A stretch of DNA of 64,000 nucleotides. It comes from Acidovorax sp. MR-S7 (GTDB taxonomy: Bacteria > Pseudomonadota > Gammaproteobacteria > Burkholderiales > Burkholderiaceae_C). The stretch covers positions 198,100 to 262,099 of the forward strand of contig NZ_DF238950.1 in the NCBI RefSeq assembly GCF_000400995.2, read 5' to 3'. How positions within the stretch are numbered: position 1 is the stretch's first letter; each line of letters begins with the position of its first letter. Both the position numbers and the translations under genes were made by a program. Below the pieces are notes generated by a model that did not search any database, was not told the DNA's origin, and saw only the letters and a program-made list of their open reading frames with translations. This document shows positions 15,433-25,434 of the stretch, piece after piece.

Positions 15433-16527
15433 TTAGACGTTGAACAGAAAGTTCATCACGTCGCCATCCTTGACGACGTATTCCTTGCCCTCGGCGCGCA
15501 TCTTGCCCGCGTCCTTGGCGCCCTGCTCGCCCTTGTACTGGATGAAGTCGTCGAAGGCGATGGTCTGCGCGCGGATGAAGCCGCGCTCGAAGTCTCCATG
15601 GATCACGCCCGCGGCCTGGGGCGCGGTGTCGCCCTTGTGGATCGTCCAGGCGCGCACTTCCTTCACGCCGGCGGTGAAGTAGGTCTGCAGGCCCAGCAGG
15701 TCGTAGCCCGCGCGGATCAGGCGGTTCAGGCCGGGCTCGGCCAGGCCCATTTCCTCCAGGAACATGGCGCGGTCGTCGTCGCTCATCTCGGCCATTTCGG
15801 CCTCGATCTTGGCGCAGATGGCCACCACGGGCGCGTTCTGCGCGGCGGCGTAGTCCTTGAGCTTGTCGAGCAGCGGGTTGTTTTCGAACCCGTCCTCGGC
15901 CACGTTGCCCACGAACATGGCGGGCTTGGCGGTGATGAGGCAGAACTGCTTGAGCAGGGGCGCGTCTTCCTTGCTCACCTCGATGGTGCGCGCGGGCTTG
16001 CCTTCGTCGAGCGCGGCCTGGATGGGCGTGAGGAGCTGCACGAGCTTGGCCGCTTCCTTGTCGTTGCCGCTCTTGGCGGCCTTGCTGTAGCGGTTGAGGG
16101 CCTTCTCGACGGTGGCGAGGTCGGCCAGGCACAGCTCGGTCTGGATGACCTCGATGTCGGAGATCGGATCCACCTTGCCCGCGACGTGGATCACGTTCGG
16201 GTCCTCGAAGCAGCGCACCACATTGACGATGGCGTCCGTCTCGCGGATGTGCGCGAGGAACTGGTTGCCCAGGCCCTCGCCCTTGCTCGCGCCGGCCACC
16301 AGGCCCGCGATGTCCACGAACTCGACGATGGCGGGCACGGTGCGCTCGGGCTTGACGATTTCGGCCAACTGCGCCATGCGCGGGTCCGGCACTTCCACCA
16401 CGCCAGTGTTGGGCTCGATGGTGCAGAAGGGATAGTTCTCGGCGGCAATGCCGGCCTTGGTGAGGGCGTTGAAGAGGGTGGACTTGCCCACGTTGGGCAG
16501 GCCCACGATGCCGCATTTCAGGCTCAT
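15433..16527 (-). CDS. ychF: Redox-regulated ATPase/GTPase YchF (OLA1 family)
   Basis: 364 residues, normal length. The P-loop is [14 protein letters not shown], followed by the OBG-type G2-G3 region ([20 protein letters not shown]), a coiled-coil hairpin, and a C-terminal TGS domain ending [10 protein letters not shown]. YchF binds ribosomes and prefers ATP over GTP; it modulates stress and catalase responses in E. coli. The last 14 bases before the stop are duplicated at 8738, marking this gene end as the integration site of the island. The gene product is intact because the element supplies FLFNV and a TAA stop. Confidence 0.96.
   Translation of the reverse strand: MSLKCGIVGLPNVGKSTLFNALTKAGIAAENYPFCTIEPNTGVVEVPDPRMAQLAEIVKPERTVPAIVEFVDIAGLVAGASKGEGLGNQFLAHIRETDAIVNVVRCFEDPNVIHVAGKVDPISDIEVIQTELCLADLATVEKALNRYSKAAKSGNDKEAAKLVQLLTPIQAALDEGKPARTIEVSKEDAPLLKQFCLITAKPAMFVGNVAEDGFENNPLLDKLKDYAAAQNAPVVAICAKIEAEMAEMSDDDRAMFLEEMGLAEPGLNRLIRAGYDLLGLQTYFTAGVKEVRAWTIHKGDTAPQAAGVIHGDFERGFIRAQTIAFDDFIQYKGEQGAKDAGKMRAEGKEYVVKDGDVMNFLFNV
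15437..15450. repeat. Right attachment-site repeat in the ychF 3' end
   Basis: ACGTTGAACAGAAA, the reverse complement of the codons for FLFNV just before the ychF stop. 13 of 14 bases match the left copy at 8738-8751. Confidence 0.75.
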
Positions 16528-16570
16528 GGCAGGGCTTTCAGGTGTTCGGGAGACAAACCCGCAATTCTAT

Positions 16571-17437
16571 TCAGTCGAATTTGAGGTTGGCGGCCACGGG
16601 CTGGCCCACGCGCAGCAGCAGCCCCGCGCCCTCCCGCACGATGGCGTTCATGCCGAAGGTGATGCCGCCGTTCATGCGCGCGTCCTGCCGGTAGCCGCGC
16701 AGCGTGTCGCCCACCGCCGTGCCGCGCTGCGCCGTGGCGGGGTCGATGTCGGGGATGGGGCAGCGCGTGCAGGGCTTGACGTGCTGCAGCCATGCCTCGC
16801 CTCCGTCCGCGAGGATGTGCAGGCCGTCGATGCGGTCTTCGTCGTGCGCCTCCACACCGGCGATCACCAGGTTGGGCCGGAAGCGCTCCATGCCCACGGC
16901 CGCGTGGCCGCCGGCGGCGAGCCGCTCGTTGAGGCCGTCGAGCGACGCCTGGCTGGCCACCAGCACTGGAAAGCCGTCGGCGAACTGGTTGGGCGCCTCC
17001 ACGCCGCCCGTCCACTTCAGGCTCGACAGGCGACGGTGGGCCGGATCGAAGCGCACCAGTCGGCAGGGCGTGCCAAGGAAGTCGGTGAACCACTGCGCCG
17101 CGACCGCGCCCATGTCCCAGGCGGGCACGGTGTCGTCCCACACGCGCACGGTGGCGGGCTGCTCCACGCGGTCCAGCGACAGGTGCAACGCCAGCATGCC
17201 GGGGGCGCGCAGCACCAGGTCGCTGCTGCGCAGCTCGGGGCGCACCAGCGCCATGCGCGGCCAGTCGCGCTGGGTGAGGAAGACGCCCTGCGGGTCCACC
17301 ACCATCCAGGCACGGTCGAGGTTCAGGCCGGTGTCGGTCAGCAAGGCCTCGCGCACCTCGATGCCGGCGCAGGACTTGACGGGGTGGATGAACAGCCGGG
17401 CGATGGTGCCGGCCAGGTCGTGGTCAGGACGAAACAC
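16571..17437 (-). CDS. MOSC-domain protein (YcbX-like)
   Basis: 288 residues. The N-terminal MOSC beta-barrel domain begins GTIARLFIHPVKSCAGIEV and LDRAWMVVD. The C-terminal MOSC domain has RFRPNLVIAG and the conserved cysteine segment KPCTRCPIPDIDP. YcbX-type proteins are molybdenum-cofactor enzymes that reduce N-hydroxylated compounds with a reductase partner. It is 43 bp from ychF on the same strand and divergent from the ubiH-like gene. Confidence 0.88.
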   Translation of the reverse strand: MFRPDHDLAGTIARLFIHPVKSCAGIEVREALLTDTGLNLDRAWMVVDPQGVFLTQRDWPRMALVRPELRSSDLVLRAPGMLALHLSLDRVEQPATVRVWDDTVPAWDMGAVAAQWFTDFLGTPCRLVRFDPAHRRLSSLKWTGGVEAPNQFADGFPVLVASQASLDGLNERLAAGGHAAVGMERFRPNLVIAGVEAHDEDRIDGLHILADGGEAWLQHVKPCTRCPIPDIDPATAQRGTAVGDTLRGYRQDARMNGGITFGMNAIVREGAGLLLRVGQPVAANLKFD

Positions 17438-17493
17438 GGTGGGCTCTCCGCGGATGCAAAGGGCGCCGATTGTGCCCTCCTACAATCCCGCGC

Positions 17494-18639
17494 ATGGCGC
17501 AGACTTTTGACGTATGTATCCGCGGCGCGGGCGTGGTGGGCCGCACCTTGGCACTCTTGCTGGCCGGGGGCCGCCTGCGCGTGGCGCTGGTGGCGCCGCC
17601 CGCGCGCCCGGCGCAGGAGGACGTGCGCGAAGACGTGCGTGCTTATGCGCTCAATGCCGCCTCGCGCGCGCTGCTGGAGTCCGTGCGCGGCTGGCCGGAT
17701 GCGCAGCACGCCACGGCCGTGCGGCAGATGCAGGTGCAGGCCGACCAGGACGGCGCGGTGCATTTCGACGCCGCGCAGCAGGACAGCGACGCGCTCGCCT
17801 GGATCGTCGACGTGCCCGCGCTGGAGGCGCGCCTGGCCGAGGCCGTGCGCTACCAGCCGCTGGTGGAGGCGGTGGAGGCGCCCGTGGCCGCGCCGCTCAC
17901 CGTGGTCTGCGAGGGCCGCGCCAGCCGCACGCGCGCGGAGTTCGGCGTGGAATTCGACGTGACGCCCTACGCCCAGCACGCCATCGCCACGCGCCTGGTG
18001 TGCGAGCAGCCCCACGGCCAGGCGGCGCGCCAGTGGTTCCTGGCCGACGGCGGCATCCTCGCTTTCCTGCCCCTGGAAGGCGCGCAGGGGAACTCCGTGG
18101 CCGTGGTGTGGTCAGTTCCCCAGGAGCGCGCCACCGAATGGCTGCACGCCGATGACGACACTTTCATCCACCACCTGCACGAAGCGAGCCGCGGCGCGCT
18201 GGGCACGTTGCGCATGAGCGCCCCGCGCGCCAGCTGGCCGCTGCAGCAGGCCCAGGCGCGCCACTGGTGCGGGCTGGTGCCCGGGCAGGCCCGGCAGGCC
18301 CGGCAGGCCTGGGCGCTGGCGGGCGATGCAGCGCACAACGTGCACCCGCTGGCCGGCCAGGGGCTGAACCTGGGCCTGGCCGACGCGCAGGCGCTGGCGC
18401 GCGTGCTGCATGCGCGCGAACCCTGGCGCGCCTTGAGCGACCCGCGCCCGCTGCGCCGCTACGAGCGCGAGCGCAAGGCGGCGCTGCTGCCCATGGGGCT
18501 GGTCATGGACAGCCTGCAGCAGCTCTTCACCCGCCGCGAGAGCGCCCTGGCCGCGCTGCGCAACTGGGGCATGAAGGGCTTCGAGCGCAGCGGACCGCTC
18601 AAGCACTGGGTGGCCCGCCAGGCCATGGGCGCGCGCTGA
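17494..18639 (+). CDS. UbiH/UbiF-family FAD-dependent hydroxylase
   Basis: 381 residues from the ATG at 17494; the frame opens eight codons earlier with no family similarity. It contains the FAD dinucleotide fold (VCIRGAGVVGRTLALLLAGG) and the second FAD motif WALAGDAAHNVHPLAGQGLNLG. The family hydroxylates the ubiquinone ring; whether this one is UbiH-, UbiF- or UbiM-like cannot be decided. The NAD(P)H/FAD signature between them is weaker. dsbC follows 19 bp downstream. Confidence 0.85.
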   Translation: MAQTFDVCIRGAGVVGRTLALLLAGGRLRVALVAPPARPAQEDVREDVRAYALNAASRALLESVRGWPDAQHATAVRQMQVQADQDGAVHFDAAQQDSDALAWIVDVPALEARLAEAVRYQPLVEAVEAPVAAPLTVVCEGRASRTRAEFGVEFDVTPYAQHAIATRLVCEQPHGQAARQWFLADGGILAFLPLEGAQGNSVAVVWSVPQERATEWLHADDDTFIHHLHEASRGALGTLRMSAPRASWPLQQAQARHWCGLVPGQARQARQAWALAGDAAHNVHPLAGQGLNLGLADAQALARVLHAREPWRALSDPRPLRRYERERKAALLPMGLVMDSLQQLFTRRESALAALRNWGMKGFERSGPLKHWVARQAMGAR

Positions 18640-18658
18640 CCGAACGAACACTCTCCGA

Positions 18659-19384
18659 ATGAAGACCATGAAACTCCTCCCCACCCTGCTCGCCGCCGCG
18701 GCCCTCTCCACCAGCCTGGGCGCCAGCGCGCAGGACGCGGCGATCCGCAAGACCCTGGGCGAGCGCATCCCCCAGCTGCAGCAGATCGACGAAGTGCGCC
18801 CCACGCCGATGAAGGGCCTGTACGAGGTGCGCATCGGCACCGATTTGTTCTACACCGACGCCCAGGGCAACTACCTGATCCAGGGCGAGCTGATCGACAC
18901 CAAGGCGCGGCGCAACCTCACCGAGGACCGCATCAACAAGCTGACGGCGGTGGACTTCAAGGCTTTGCCCCTGCAGGACGCGTTCACCGTGGTGCGCGGC
19001 GACGGCAGCCGCAAGCTGGCCGTGTTCGAGGACCCGAACTGCGGCTACTGCAAGCGCTTCGAGAAGGACATGCAGAACGTGGACAACGTGACCGTCTACA
19101 TGTTCCTCTACCCCATCCTCAGTCCCGACTCGGCCGAGAAGTCGCGCAACATCTGGTGCGCCAAGGACCGGGTGGCCGCCTGGGACGACCACATGCTGCG
19201 CGACAAGGTGCCCGCCGCCGCGAGCTGCGACACCTCGGCGCTGCAGCGCAACCTGGCGTTCGGGCGCAAGCACAAGATCACCGGCACGCCCACGCTGATC
19301 TTCAGCGACGGCTCGCGCGTGCCCGGCGCCATCGGCGCGCAGGAAGTGGAGCGCCGCCTGACCGAAGTCGCCAGCAGCAAGTAG
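18659..19384 (+). CDS. dsbC: Thiol:disulfide interchange protein DsbC
   Basis: 241 residues with a signal peptide (MKTMKLLPTLLAAAALSTSLGASA). An N-terminal dimerisation domain (QIDEVRPTPMKGLYEVRIGTD in parts) joins a thioredoxin-fold catalytic domain with the CGYC active site at residues 128-131 and the cis-Pro region GTPTLIFSDG. It is a periplasmic disulfide isomerase kept reduced by DsbD. Start at the first ATG; an in-frame ATG three codons on is equally possible. It is 19 bp after the ubiH-like gene, likely co-transcribed. Confidence 0.94.
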   Translation: MKTMKLLPTLLAAAALSTSLGASAQDAAIRKTLGERIPQLQQIDEVRPTPMKGLYEVRIGTDLFYTDAQGNYLIQGELIDTKARRNLTEDRINKLTAVDFKALPLQDAFTVVRGDGSRKLAVFEDPNCGYCKRFEKDMQNVDNVTVYMFLYPILSPDSAEKSRNIWCAKDRVAAWDDHMLRDKVPAAASCDTSALQRNLAFGRKHKITGTPTLIFSDGSRVPGAIGAQEVERRLTEVASSK

Positions 19385-19411
19385 CCGGGCGGGCAGCGCG
19401 TGCCGCTCCTT

Positions 19412-19501
19412 ATTCAGGAGCTGGTTGCGCTTTCACGCATTGAGTTTCAGATAGAAAACCCATTGAAACCCTTGCTAGCCAAGCGCAAGCAGCTCCTGAA
19501 T
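19412..19501. repeat. Dispersed hairpin repeat, copy between dsbC and the M61 protease gene
   Basis: 21-base arms at 19412-19432 and 19481-19501 pair with one mismatch; the right arm contains AAGCGCAAGCAGCTCC. An inner TTTCAGATAG segment is shared with the copy at 29679. It ends 10 bp before the protease ATG. Confidence 0.8.
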
Positions 19502-19511
19502 CGATACCGCC

Positions 19512-21290
19512 ATGGCGCCCATCCACTACCGCATCGACCCCGCGCAGCAGCACGCCCACCTCTACCGAGTCACCCTCACGGTGGCCCGGCCCGCCGCCGG
19601 GCAGGAGCTGTCGCTGCCCGTGTGGATCCCCGGCAGCTACCTGGTGCGCGAGTTCTCCAAGAACCTGCAGTCGCTGCGCGCCAGCCAGGGCGGCGCCGAG
19701 GTGGCGCTGGAGCAGCTGGACAAGCACCGCTGGCGCGCGCGCTGCCGCCCCGGCAAGCCGCTGGTGCTGGAGTACGAGGTGGCCGCCTACGACACCTCCG
19801 TGCGCACCGCGTGGCTGGACGCCACGCGCGGCTTCTTCAACGGCACCAGCCTGTGCCTGCGCGTGCACGGCCAGGAAGACCAGCCGCACGACGTGGAGGT
19901 GGTGCGCCCGCGCGCCATGGCCGGCTGGTCGCTGGCCACGGGCCTGCCCGCGCACCACACCGCGCGCTCGGGCTTCGGCACCTACCGCGCGCACGGCTAT
20001 GACGAGCTGGTGGACTGCCCCGTGGAAATGGGCCCGTTCTGGAGCATCCGCTTCACCGCGCGCGGCGTGCCGCACCGGCTGGTGGTCGCGGGCGCGGCGC
20101 CCTCGTTCGACGGCAAGCGCCTGGTGCGCGACGTGCGGCGCATCTGCGAGGAGGCCATCGCCTTCTGGCACGGCGAAGGCCGCCCGCCGTTCGCCAGCTA
20201 CGTGTTCCTGCTCAACGTGGTGCACGACGGCTACGGCGGGCTGGAGCACCGCAACTCCACCGCCCTCATCTGCGGCCGGCGCGACCTGCCGCGCGTGGGC
20301 CAGAGCGACAAGGAGCTGCAGGCGAGCGAAGGCTACACCCAGCTGCTGGGCCTCGTCAGCCACGAATACTTCCACACTTGGAACGTCAAGCGCCTGCGCC
20401 CGCAGGAATTCGCCCAGTACGACTACACGCGCGAGAACTACACCGAGCTGCTGTGGTTCTTCGAGGGCTTCACCAGCTACTACGACGACCTGCTGCTGCG
20501 CCGCGCCGGCCTGATCGACCACGCCACCTACCTGCGCCTGCTCGCCAAGACCACCAACCAGGTGCTGCAGACGCCCGGCCGCCATGTGCAAAGCGTGGCC
20601 CAGGCCAGCTTCGACGCCTGGGTCAAGTACTACCGCCAGGACGAGAACACGCCCAACGCCACGGTGAGCTACTACACCAAGGGCGCGCTGGTCGCCCTGT
20701 GCCTCGACCTCGCCCTGCGCCGCGAAGGCCGCACCACGCTCGACGCGGTGATGCGCGCCCTGTGGCAGCACACCGGCGCGGGCCCCATGGCCGAGGCCGA
20801 CCTGCTCGCGCAGCTGCGCACGCTCTCAGGCCGCGACTGGTCCGCCGAGATCGCCCAGTGGGTGCACGGCACCGGCGAGCTGCCCCTGGCCGAGCTGCTG
20901 GCCGCCCACGGCCTGCGGCTGCAGGCCGACACCGCACAGCTCGCCCAGCGCCTGGGCCTGCGCGTGCAGGAAAGCGCCGGCCTGCAGATCAAGGCCGTGC
21001 TGCGCGGCGGCGCGGCCGAAGCCGCCGGCTTCATGGCCGGCGACGAATGGCTGGCCGTGGAAACCCCGGGCGAGGCCTGGCGCGTGCACAAGCTCGACGA
21101 CGTGCCGCTCTACGCGGGCAACACCAGCCAAATCAACGCCCAGGTCACCGCCCTGGTGGCGCGCGACCGGCGCCTGCTGCGCCTGCCGCTCGCGCTGCCG
21201 GCGGCCGGCGCCACGGGCGACACGGTGCGCATCGACGTGTCCGACGCCAGCGTCGCCCAGCAATGGCTTGGGTATAGTCAGCCGGTTTGA
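19512..21290 (+). CDS. M61-family metallopeptidase with PDZ domain (glycyl-aminopeptidase-like)
   Basis: 592 residues. The N-terminal beta-sandwich domain starts [21 protein letters not shown] in parts. The zinc site is H284-E-Y-F-H288 ([13 protein letters not shown]), with the third ligand Glu in [14 protein letters not shown]. The C-terminal PDZ domain is seen in [19 protein letters not shown]61 enzymes cleave N-terminal glycine or alanine from peptides. No signal peptide is visible, so it is likely cytoplasmic. There is no Shine-Dalgarno at the ATG; the repeat hairpin sits directly upstream. Confidence 0.9.
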   Translation: MAPIHYRIDPAQQHAHLYRVTLTVARPAAGQELSLPVWIPGSYLVREFSKNLQSLRASQGGAEVALEQLDKHRWRARCRPGKPLVLEYEVAAYDTSVRTAWLDATRGFFNGTSLCLRVHGQEDQPHDVEVVRPRAMAGWSLATGLPAHHTARSGFGTYRAHGYDELVDCPVEMGPFWSIRFTARGVPHRLVVAGAAPSFDGKRLVRDVRRICEEAIAFWHGEGRPPFASYVFLLNVVHDGYGGLEHRNSTALICGRRDLPRVGQSDKELQASEGYTQLLGLVSHEYFHTWNVKRLRPQEFAQYDYTRENYTELLWFFEGFTSYYDDLLLRRAGLIDHATYLRLLAKTTNQVLQTPGRHVQSVAQASFDAWVKYYRQDENTPNATVSYYTKGALVALCLDLALRREGRTTLDAVMRALWQHTGAGPMAEADLLAQLRTLSGRDWSAEIAQWVHGTGELPLAELLAAHGLRLQADTAQLAQRLGLRVQESAGLQIKAVLRGGAAEAAGFMAGDEWLAVETPGEAWRVHKLDDVPLYAGNTSQINAQVTALVARDRRLLRLPLALPAAGATGDTVRIDVSDASVAQQWLGYSQPV

Positions 21291-21315
21291 ACCACTACAC
21301 ACCGGAGATAGCAAC

Positions 21316-22095
21316 TTGGCCTACGAATGCATCGAAGTCCGCACCGAAGCGGACAAGGTCGGCGTCATCACGCTCAACCGCCCCAAGCAGCTCAACGCCC
21401 TCAACGACCAACTCATGAACGAGCTGGGCGAGGCTCTGAAGGCCTTCGATGCCGACGAGAAGATCGGCTGCATCGTCCTCACGGGCAGCGAGAAGGCCTT
21501 CGCCGCCGGCGCCGACATCGGCGCCATGGCCAAGTACAGCTTCGCCGACGCCTACAAGGGCGACTACATCACGCGCAACTGGGAGCAGATCCGTCTGATC
21601 CGCAAGCCCGTCATCGCCGCCGTCAGCGGCTACGCCCTGGGCGGCGGCTGCGAACTGGCCATGATGTGCGACTTCATCATCGCCGCCGACAACGCCAGGT
21701 TCGGCCAGCCCGAGATCAAGCTGGGCGTGATCCCCGGCGCGGGCGGCACGCAGCGCCTGCCGCGCGCCGTGGGCAAGGCCAAGGCCATGGACATGGCCCT
21801 CACCGCCCGTATGATGGACGCCCAGGAAGCCGAACGCGCCGGGCTGGTCAGCCGCGTCGTGCCCATGGACAAGCTCATGGAAGAAGCCCTGGGCGCCGCC
21901 CTGGTCATCTGCGGCTTCTCGCAGATCGCCGTGATGGCCGCCAAGGAAACCGTGAGCCGCGCCTTCGAGGGCACCCTGTCCGACGGCCTGATGTACGAGC
22001 GCCGCCTGTTCCACGCGCTGTTCGCCACGCAGGACCAGAAGGAAGGCATGGACGCCTTCGTGAACAAGCGCGCCGCGAATTTCACGCACCAGTGA
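21316..22095 (+). CDS. Enoyl-CoA hydratase/isomerase
   Basis: 259 residues from a TTG at 21316 with GGAG seven bases upstream. The ORF extends upstream to 21268, but the added residues overlap the protease gene and are not family-like. Crotonase oxyanion-hole segments [13 protein letters not shown] and [17 protein letters not shown] are present, as are [19 protein letters not shown] and both catalytic glutamates typical of EchA-type hydratases. It hydrates 2-trans-enoyl-CoA in fatty-acid oxidation; the exact substrate is unknown. The tRNA-Met gene follows 26 bp downstream, and its -10 box overlaps this short spacer. Confidence 0.93.
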   Translation: MAYECIEVRTEADKVGVITLNRPKQLNALNDQLMNELGEALKAFDADEKIGCIVLTGSEKAFAAGADIGAMAKYSFADAYKGDYITRNWEQIRLIRKPVIAAVSGYALGGGCELAMMCDFIIAADNARFGQPEIKLGVIPGAGGTQRLPRAVGKAKAMDMALTARMMDAQEAERAGLVSRVVPMDKLMEEALGAALVICGFSQIAVMAAKETVSRAFEGTLSDGLMYERRLFHALFATQDQKEGMDAFVNKRAANFTHQ

Positions 22096-22121
22096 TTTTT
22101 TAGGCTATAATCTCGCGCTTC

Positions 22122-22198
22122 GGTGGTATAGCTCAGTTGGTTAGAGCGCAGCATTCATAATGCTGATGTCCCAGGTTCAAGTCCCGGTACCACCACCA
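22122..22198 (+). tRNA. tRNA-Met (anticodon CAU), elongator type
   Basis: 77 nt including an encoded CCA. The acceptor stem GGTGGTA pairs with TACCACC and the anticodon loop TTCATAA reads CAU. The D-loop has AGTTGGTTAGAGC and the T-arm GGTTCAAGTCC. The first base pair is G:C, so it is not the initiator tRNA, which has an unpaired 1:72. A lysidine-modified tRNA-Ile(CAU) is the alternative. A TATAAT box is at 22106-22111, with no good -35. Confidence 0.95.
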
Positions 22199-22207
22199 CA
22201 CAACGAG

Positions 22208-22243
22208 AAACCCGCAGTACCCTAGGTGCTGTGGGTTTTTTTC
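22208..22243 (+). terminator. Intrinsic terminator after tRNA-Met
   Basis: AAACCCGCAG pairs with CTGTGGGTTT (one G:U pair), followed by a T tract. Confidence 0.85.
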
Positions 22244-22280
22244 TTGTGGCCCTCTCGTCAACAGCCCCTGGATATACACC

Positions 22281-22667
22281 ATGACACGCTGCCCCCCGCT
22301 GTACGCCCTGGCGCTCGCCGCCGCGCTGGCCCTGCCCCTGGCGGCACAGGCGCAACAGGCGCCCCCTCCCGCCGGCCAGCGCACCTTCCCCGAAGCCGCG
22401 CAGCGCGGCACCCTGAAGATCATGAACGGCACCAGCGCGGAGCTCAACGGCAAGCCCATCCGCCTGGCGCCCGGCCTGCGCATCTTCACGCCCCAGAACG
22501 CCCTGGTGTTCGCCCACACCCTGGCCGGCAAATCCCTGAAGGTGAACTACGTGATCGAGGCCAGCACCGGCATGCTGCACACTGCCTGGATCCTGACCGA
22601 GGCCGAGGCCAAGCAGCCGCGCAAGGGCAGCGGCGCCACGGTCACCAACATCCGCACCGGTACGTAA
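22281..22667 (+). CDS. Small exported protein of unknown function
   Basis: 128 residues with a clear signal peptide ([17 protein letters not shown]). The mature domain has [32 protein letters not shown] and [18 protein letters not shown]. This looks like a conserved betaproteobacterial periplasmic family, but no function is recognised. miaB starts eight bases downstream, so the two are probably co-transcribed. Confidence 0.7.
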   Translation: MTRCPPLYALALAAALALPLAAQAQQAPPPAGQRTFPEAAQRGTLKIMNGTSAELNGKPIRLAPGLRIFTPQNALVFAHTLAGKSLKVNYVIEASTGMLHTAWILTEAEAKQPRKGSGATVTNIRTGT

Positions 22668-22675
22668 GGCGCGCC

Positions 22676-24022
22676 ATGACCAAGAAAGTCTTCATCAAGA
22701 CCTTCGGCTGCCAGATGAACGAGTACGACTCGGACAAGATGGCCGACGTGATGCAGGCCGCCGAAGGCTACGAGCCCACGCAGGACATCGACGAGGCCGA
22801 CCTGATCCTGTTCAACACCTGCTCGGTGCGCGAGAAGGCGCAGGAGAAGGTGTTTTCCGACCTGGGCCGCGTCAAGCACTTGAAGAAGCGCGGCGTGCTC
22901 ATCGGCGTGGGCGGCTGCGTGGCCAGCCAGGAGGGCGAAGAGATCATCAAGCGCGCGCCCTACGTGGACGTGGTCTTCGGCCCGCAGACGCTGCACCGCC
23001 TGCCCGAGCTGCTGGCCGCGCGCGCCGCCAAGGCGCGGCCGCAGGTGGACATCTCCTTCCCCGAGATCGAGAAGTTCGACCACCTGCCGCCCGCGCGCGT
23101 CGAGGGCGCGAGCGCCTTCGTCTCGATCATGGAAGGCTGCTCCAAGTACTGCAGCTACTGCGTGGTGCCCTACACGCGCGGCGAGGAGGTGAGCCGCCCG
23201 TTCGACGACGTGCTGGTGGAGGTAGCGGGCCTGGCCGACCAGGGCGTGAAGGAAGTCACCCTGCTGGGCCAGAACGTGAACGCCTACCTGGGCACGATGG
23301 GGGAGACGAGCGAGAAGGCCGACTTCGCCCTGCTGCTCGAATACGTGGCCGAGATCCCCGGCATCGAGCGCATCCGCTACACGACGAGCCACCCGAACGA
23401 GTTCACGCCCCGGCTGATCGAGGCGTATGCGCGCATCCCCAAGCTGGTCAGCCACCTGCACCTGCCCGTGCAGCACGGCAGCGACCGCATCCTGATGGCG
23501 ATGAAGCGCGGCTACACGGCCATGGAATACAAAAGCACCATCCGCAAGCTGCGCGCCATCCGCCCCGAGATGGCGATGAGCAGCGACTTCATCGTGGGCT
23601 TCCCCGGCGAGACGGAGGAAGACTTCCAGAAGATGATGAAGCTGATCCACGACGTGCGCTTCGACAACTCCTTCAGCTTCATCTTCAGCCCGCGCCCCGG
23701 CACGCCCGCGGCCAACCTGCCCGACGACACGCCGCACGACGTGAAACTGCGCCGCCTGCAGGAGCTGCAGGCCGTCATCAACCGGAACATCAAGGACATC
23801 AGCGAGGAGCGCGTGGGCAGCGTGCAGCGCCTGCTGGTCGAGGGCGCATCCAGGCGCGACGGCGGCGAGCTGATGGGCCGCACCGAGTGCAACCGCGTCG
23901 TCAACTTTCCAGGCCACCCGCGCCTGATCGGCCAGATGGCCGACGTGCGCATCACCGAGGCCCGCACCTACACCCTGCGCGGCGCGGTGCTCATGGCCGA
24001 GGCGGTGCACGCGGCGGCATGA
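22676..24022 (+). CDS. miaB: tRNA-2-methylthio-N6-dimethylallyladenosine synthase MiaB
   Basis: 448 residues. The N-terminal UPF0004 domain ([17 protein letters not shown]) holds three cysteines for the auxiliary [4Fe-4S] cluster. The radical-SAM motif is CSKYCSYC, and a C-terminal TRAM domain contains [18 protein letters not shown]. It methylthiolates i6A37 in tRNAs reading codons that begin with U. The ORF is open about 150 codons upstream, through the small exported gene in another frame; [11 protein letters not shown] is the family start. The stop overlaps the histidine-kinase start (ATGA). Confidence 0.97.
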   Translation: MTKKVFIKTFGCQMNEYDSDKMADVMQAAEGYEPTQDIDEADLILFNTCSVREKAQEKVFSDLGRVKHLKKRGVLIGVGGCVASQEGEEIIKRAPYVDVVFGPQTLHRLPELLAARAAKARPQVDISFPEIEKFDHLPPARVEGASAFVSIMEGCSKYCSYCVVPYTRGEEVSRPFDDVLVEVAGLADQGVKEVTLLGQNVNAYLGTMGETSEKADFALLLEYVAEIPGIERIRYTTSHPNEFTPRLIEAYARIPKLVSHLHLPVQHGSDRILMAMKRGYTAMEYKSTIRKLRAIRPEMAMSSDFIVGFPGETEEDFQKMMKLIHDVRFDNSFSFIFSPRPGTPAANLPDDTPHDVKLRRLQELQAVINRNIKDISEERVGSVQRLLVEGASRRDGGELMGRTECNRVVNFPGHPRLIGQMADVRITEARTYTLRGAVLMAEAVHAAA

Positions 24023-25434
24023 GGCCTTTCGCCGGCCTGTCCTTCCAGCAGTTGCTGCTGCTGGCTTTCGTGTGGATAGGCACGCTGCTCGGCGCCAGCT
24101 CCCTGCGGGCGCTGTTCACGCTGGAGCAGCTCATGCTGCAAAGCCGCCAGGGCGCGGCCGAGGCCATCGCGCTCTCCACCACGGCGCAGAGCCTGGGCGT
24201 TCACAGCCAGAGCCTGGAGCGCGCCGCCCGGCAGTCGCTGGTGCTGGCCGACGCGGGCCTGCGCCGCCGCTTCGAGGAGGGCACCGGCGAGGCCCTGGCC
24301 CTGCTGCAGCGGCTGCAGGCCAGCGGCCTGCAAAGCGAGGTGGCCGAGCGCTGGCGCACGCACCTGGCCGAGGTGGCCGCCCTGCTCGCCGGCCCCAAGG
24401 CCCAGTCGCTGGAGAACGAGCGCGCGGCCGCGGCCCTGTTCCTGGAGATCGACGCGCTCAACACGCTGATCGCCCAGCAGGTGCAGGACATCAACACCCG
24501 CCGCAGCAGCACGCTGCAGGACCAGATCGAGGCCAGCCGCCGCTCCGTCACGCACCAGGTGGTGGGCGTGATCGTGCTGGCGCTGGTGCTGGCGCTGGCG
24601 CTGGGCATCGGCCTGGCGCGCCCCTTCAAGCGGCTGGAGCGCGCCATCCGCCGCCTGGGCGAGAACGCGCTGGACCGGCCCGTGGACATCGCCGGCCCGG
24701 CCGACGTGCGGCGTGTGGGCCAGCAGCTCGAATGGCTGCGCGTGCGCCTGCTGGAACTGGACGCGGACAAGGCGCGCTTCCTGCGCCACGTGTCGCACGA
24801 GCTCAAGACGCCCCTGGCCTCCCTGCGCGAGGGCGTGGCCCTGCTGCAGGACGGCGTGACCGGCGCGCTGAACGCCGAGCAGCGCGAGGTGGTGGGCATC
24901 CTGCACCAGAACACGCTGGCGCTGCAGGGCGAGATCGAGGCCCTGCTGCGCTTCAACGCCGCTGCCTTCGAGGCGCGCCAGCTGCACCGCCGTCTCACCG
25001 ACCTGCTGGCCCTGCTGGAGGCGCAGGTGGAAGCCCAGCGCCTGCAATGGCAGGCGCGCCGGCTGCAGGTCGTCGTCGAAGGCCCGTCGGTGGAGCTGCC
25101 GCTGGACGCGGAGAAAATCGCCTCCGCCGTGGGCAACCTGCTGTCCAACGCCATCCGCTTCTCGCCCGAGGGCGGCGTGATCCGCATCACTCTCACGCGC
25201 CAGCCCGGATGCGTGCGTGTGGACTTCATGGACCAGGGGCCCGGAGTGCACGAGAATGACCGCTCGCGCATCTTCGAACCCTTCTACCGCGGCGTGCGCC
25301 AGCCGGCCGACGCCGCGCGCGGCTCGGGCATCGGCCTGTCCATCGTCCAGGAATACATCCAGGCCCACGGCGGGCGCGTCGAGGTGGTGCAGGACGGCCC
25401 GCGCACTTTCTTCCGCATCGAGCTTGTGCAATGA
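24019..25434 (+). CDS. glrK: GlrK/QseE-type sensor histidine kinase
   Basis: 471 residues from the ATG at 24019, which overlaps the miaB stop by four bases. Transmembrane segments lie near residues 11-33 and 182-203 around a periplasmic helical sensor. HAMP, then HisKA with phospho-acceptor His in [20 protein letters not shown], and HATPase with N, G1 and G2 boxes ([30 protein letters not shown]) follow. Gene order kinase-lipoprotein-sigma54 response regulator is that of enterobacterial glrK-qseG-glrR, which responds to envelope stress and hormones and controls the GlmY small RNA. The symbol rests on this synteny as well as domains. Confidence 0.85.
   Translation: MRPFAGLSFQQLLLLAFVWIGTLLGASSLRALFTLEQLMLQSRQGAAEAIALSTTAQSLGVHSQSLERAARQSLVLADAGLRRRFEEGTGEALALLQRLQASGLQSEVAERWRTHLAEVAALLAGPKAQSLENERAAAALFLEIDALNTLIAQQVQDINTRRSSTLQDQIEASRRSVTHQVVGVIVLALVLALALGIGLARPFKRLERAIRRLGENALDRPVDIAGPADVRRVGQQLEWLRVRLLELDADKARFLRHVSHELKTPLASLREGVALLQDGVTGALNAEQREVVGILHQNTLALQGEIEALLRFNAAAFEARQLHRRLTDLLALLEAQVEAQRLQWQARRLQVVVEGPSVELPLDAEKIASAVGNLLSNAIRFSPEGGVIRITLTRQPGCVRVDFMDQGPGVHENDRSRIFEPFYRGVRQPADAARGSGIGLSIVQEYIQAHGGRVEVVQDGPRTFFRIELVQ

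Larger units (their letters stand above)
8738..15450. mobile_element. Integrative island inserted in the 3' end of ychF
   Basis: Base composition is clearly more A/T-rich than the surroundings, most strongly at 11.1-13.7 kb. The ends are marked by a 14-base direct repeat (ACGTTGAACAGRAA) at 8738-8751 and 15437-15450, with one mismatch. The right copy is the last codons of ychF (FLFNV-stop); the left copy encodes the same FLFNV followed by TGA. Contents from right to left are: P4-type integrase, Xre repressor with lipoprotein, AlpA-like excisionase, small unknown, HUH Rep-like protein, PD-(D/E)XK nuclease and a membrane-anchored unknown. GGGGGCAT-type repeats, likely integrase arm sites, occur inside both ends. 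There are no phage structural, conjugation or tRNA genes. It looks like an integrative element with its own Rep, or a satellite. Confidence 0.82.

Noticed and set aside
22122-22198. tRNA-Met as the integration target of the island
   Set aside because: It is more than 6 kb from the island and no fragment of it is duplicated at either island end.
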